Assembly: GCA_032718565.1 (NCBI GenBank) | Contig: JAVGVS010000537.1 | Coordinates: forward strand, 62,001 to 126,000 | Reading direction: 5' to 3' | Length of the DNA: 64,000 nt | Source of the DNA: Distichodus sexfasciatus | Lineage: Eukaryota; Chordata; Actinopteri; Characiformes; Distichodontidae | Part shown: piece by piece, positions 63,546-64,000 of the stretch | Numbering within the stretch: the stretch's first letter is position 1 | Layout of the letters: each line of letters starts with the position of its first letter | The notes under the pieces: model-generated | Databases searched by the model: none | The model's input: the letters and a program-made list of their open reading frames with translations, nothing else | What the model was told of the DNA's origin: nothing | Position numbers and translations under genes: made by a program

Positions 63546-64000
63546 CTGAGGAGAGAGAACAAAATGAGACTTCATAGTGAAACATCTTTGCAAGTGAAAT
63601 GTCAGTCCTGTATGTGTTACTGCTATAAAATGTGTGCTGTCTTGGTAATAAACAGTGATTACAATCTTAATATGGAAAAGTATGTGGACACATGCTGAAT
63701 GCTATTTGAATGGTGAACAGTTAGTTTATCATACCTGAAACATTTGTTTTATAATAGTAATTACAACTGGGGCAGCTTAAGTCTAAAATACATTTCAGTA
63801 CATTCATTATTGTGGTCAAAGTGTCAGCTAATAAAGAAATTACACAAAACAACATTAAGTTTACGCTTTCCTACCACAATGTGCAATGAGTGGAAATTAG
63901 ATGTTCAGTTATAATACATTACATTAAATTATAGAAATAGTGCTGTTGTCCCCATTCCCTTAAATGGATAATAAAATGTCTATTTCTGCAATGTAAGATA

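Overview
This window is nuclear DNA of a teleost fish, most likely an otophysan (characin, catfish or carp relative); that narrower placement is inference. The evidence is multi-exon genes with GT-AG introns, vertebrate orthologues recognisable residue by residue, dense CA/GT/AAT microsatellites, many short hAT, Tc1 and Tigger-type DNA transposons, and TRIM35-like genes of the kind expanded in fish. No bacterial, plasmid or viral genes and no CRISPR array were seen. Exon models were built by eye from splice sites and checked by reading phase: every complete gene below closes in frame.

Layout. 0-3.2 kb: TRIM relics and a nested transposon. 3.4-5.8 kb (+): complete TRIM35-like gene A (471 aa). 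6.3-8.3 kb: Tc1 remnant, a broken TRIM coiled-coil exon and a long terminal-inverted-repeat element. 8.6-14.3 kb (-): a six-exon mucin-like single-pass membrane protein (295 aa) that I cannot name. 14.3-17.9 kb: repeats, including a large fold-back element. 18.1-20.1 kb (-): anapc10 (185 aa). 21.1-29.8 kb (+): abce1 (599 aa), head-to-head with anapc10. 31.4-40.8 kb (-): otud4 (1386 aa in my model), tail-to-tail with abce1. 42.6-48.0 kb (-): two complete TRIM35-like genes B and C. 49.6-54.5 kb (+): reeld1, a reeler-domain protein with a very large Thr/Pro mucin region (936 aa). 55.3-61.7 kb (-): slc10a7 (341 aa), tail-to-tail with reeld1. 63.0-64 kb (-): last exon of a fourth TRIM gene D whose 5' part is not visible.

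The order anapc10-abce1-otud4 and the pair reeld1-slc10a7 match human 4q31 in order and orientation, as I recall that map. The TRIM35-like genes lie outside or between these blocks, so they look like lineage-specific insertions into old synteny. Functions are independent: anapc10 (cell-cycle ubiquitin ligase cofactor), abce1 (ribosome recycling), otud4 (deubiquitinase with RNA-binding-like tail), TRIM35-like (probable E3 ligases, often innate immune), slc10a7 (Golgi/plasma membrane carrier), reeld1 and the mucin-like gene (secretory-pathway membrane proteins). I see no operon-like or novel multi-gene system. The least explained gene is the mucin-like gene beside anapc10; the richest structure is the set of nested transposons with readable target-site duplications.
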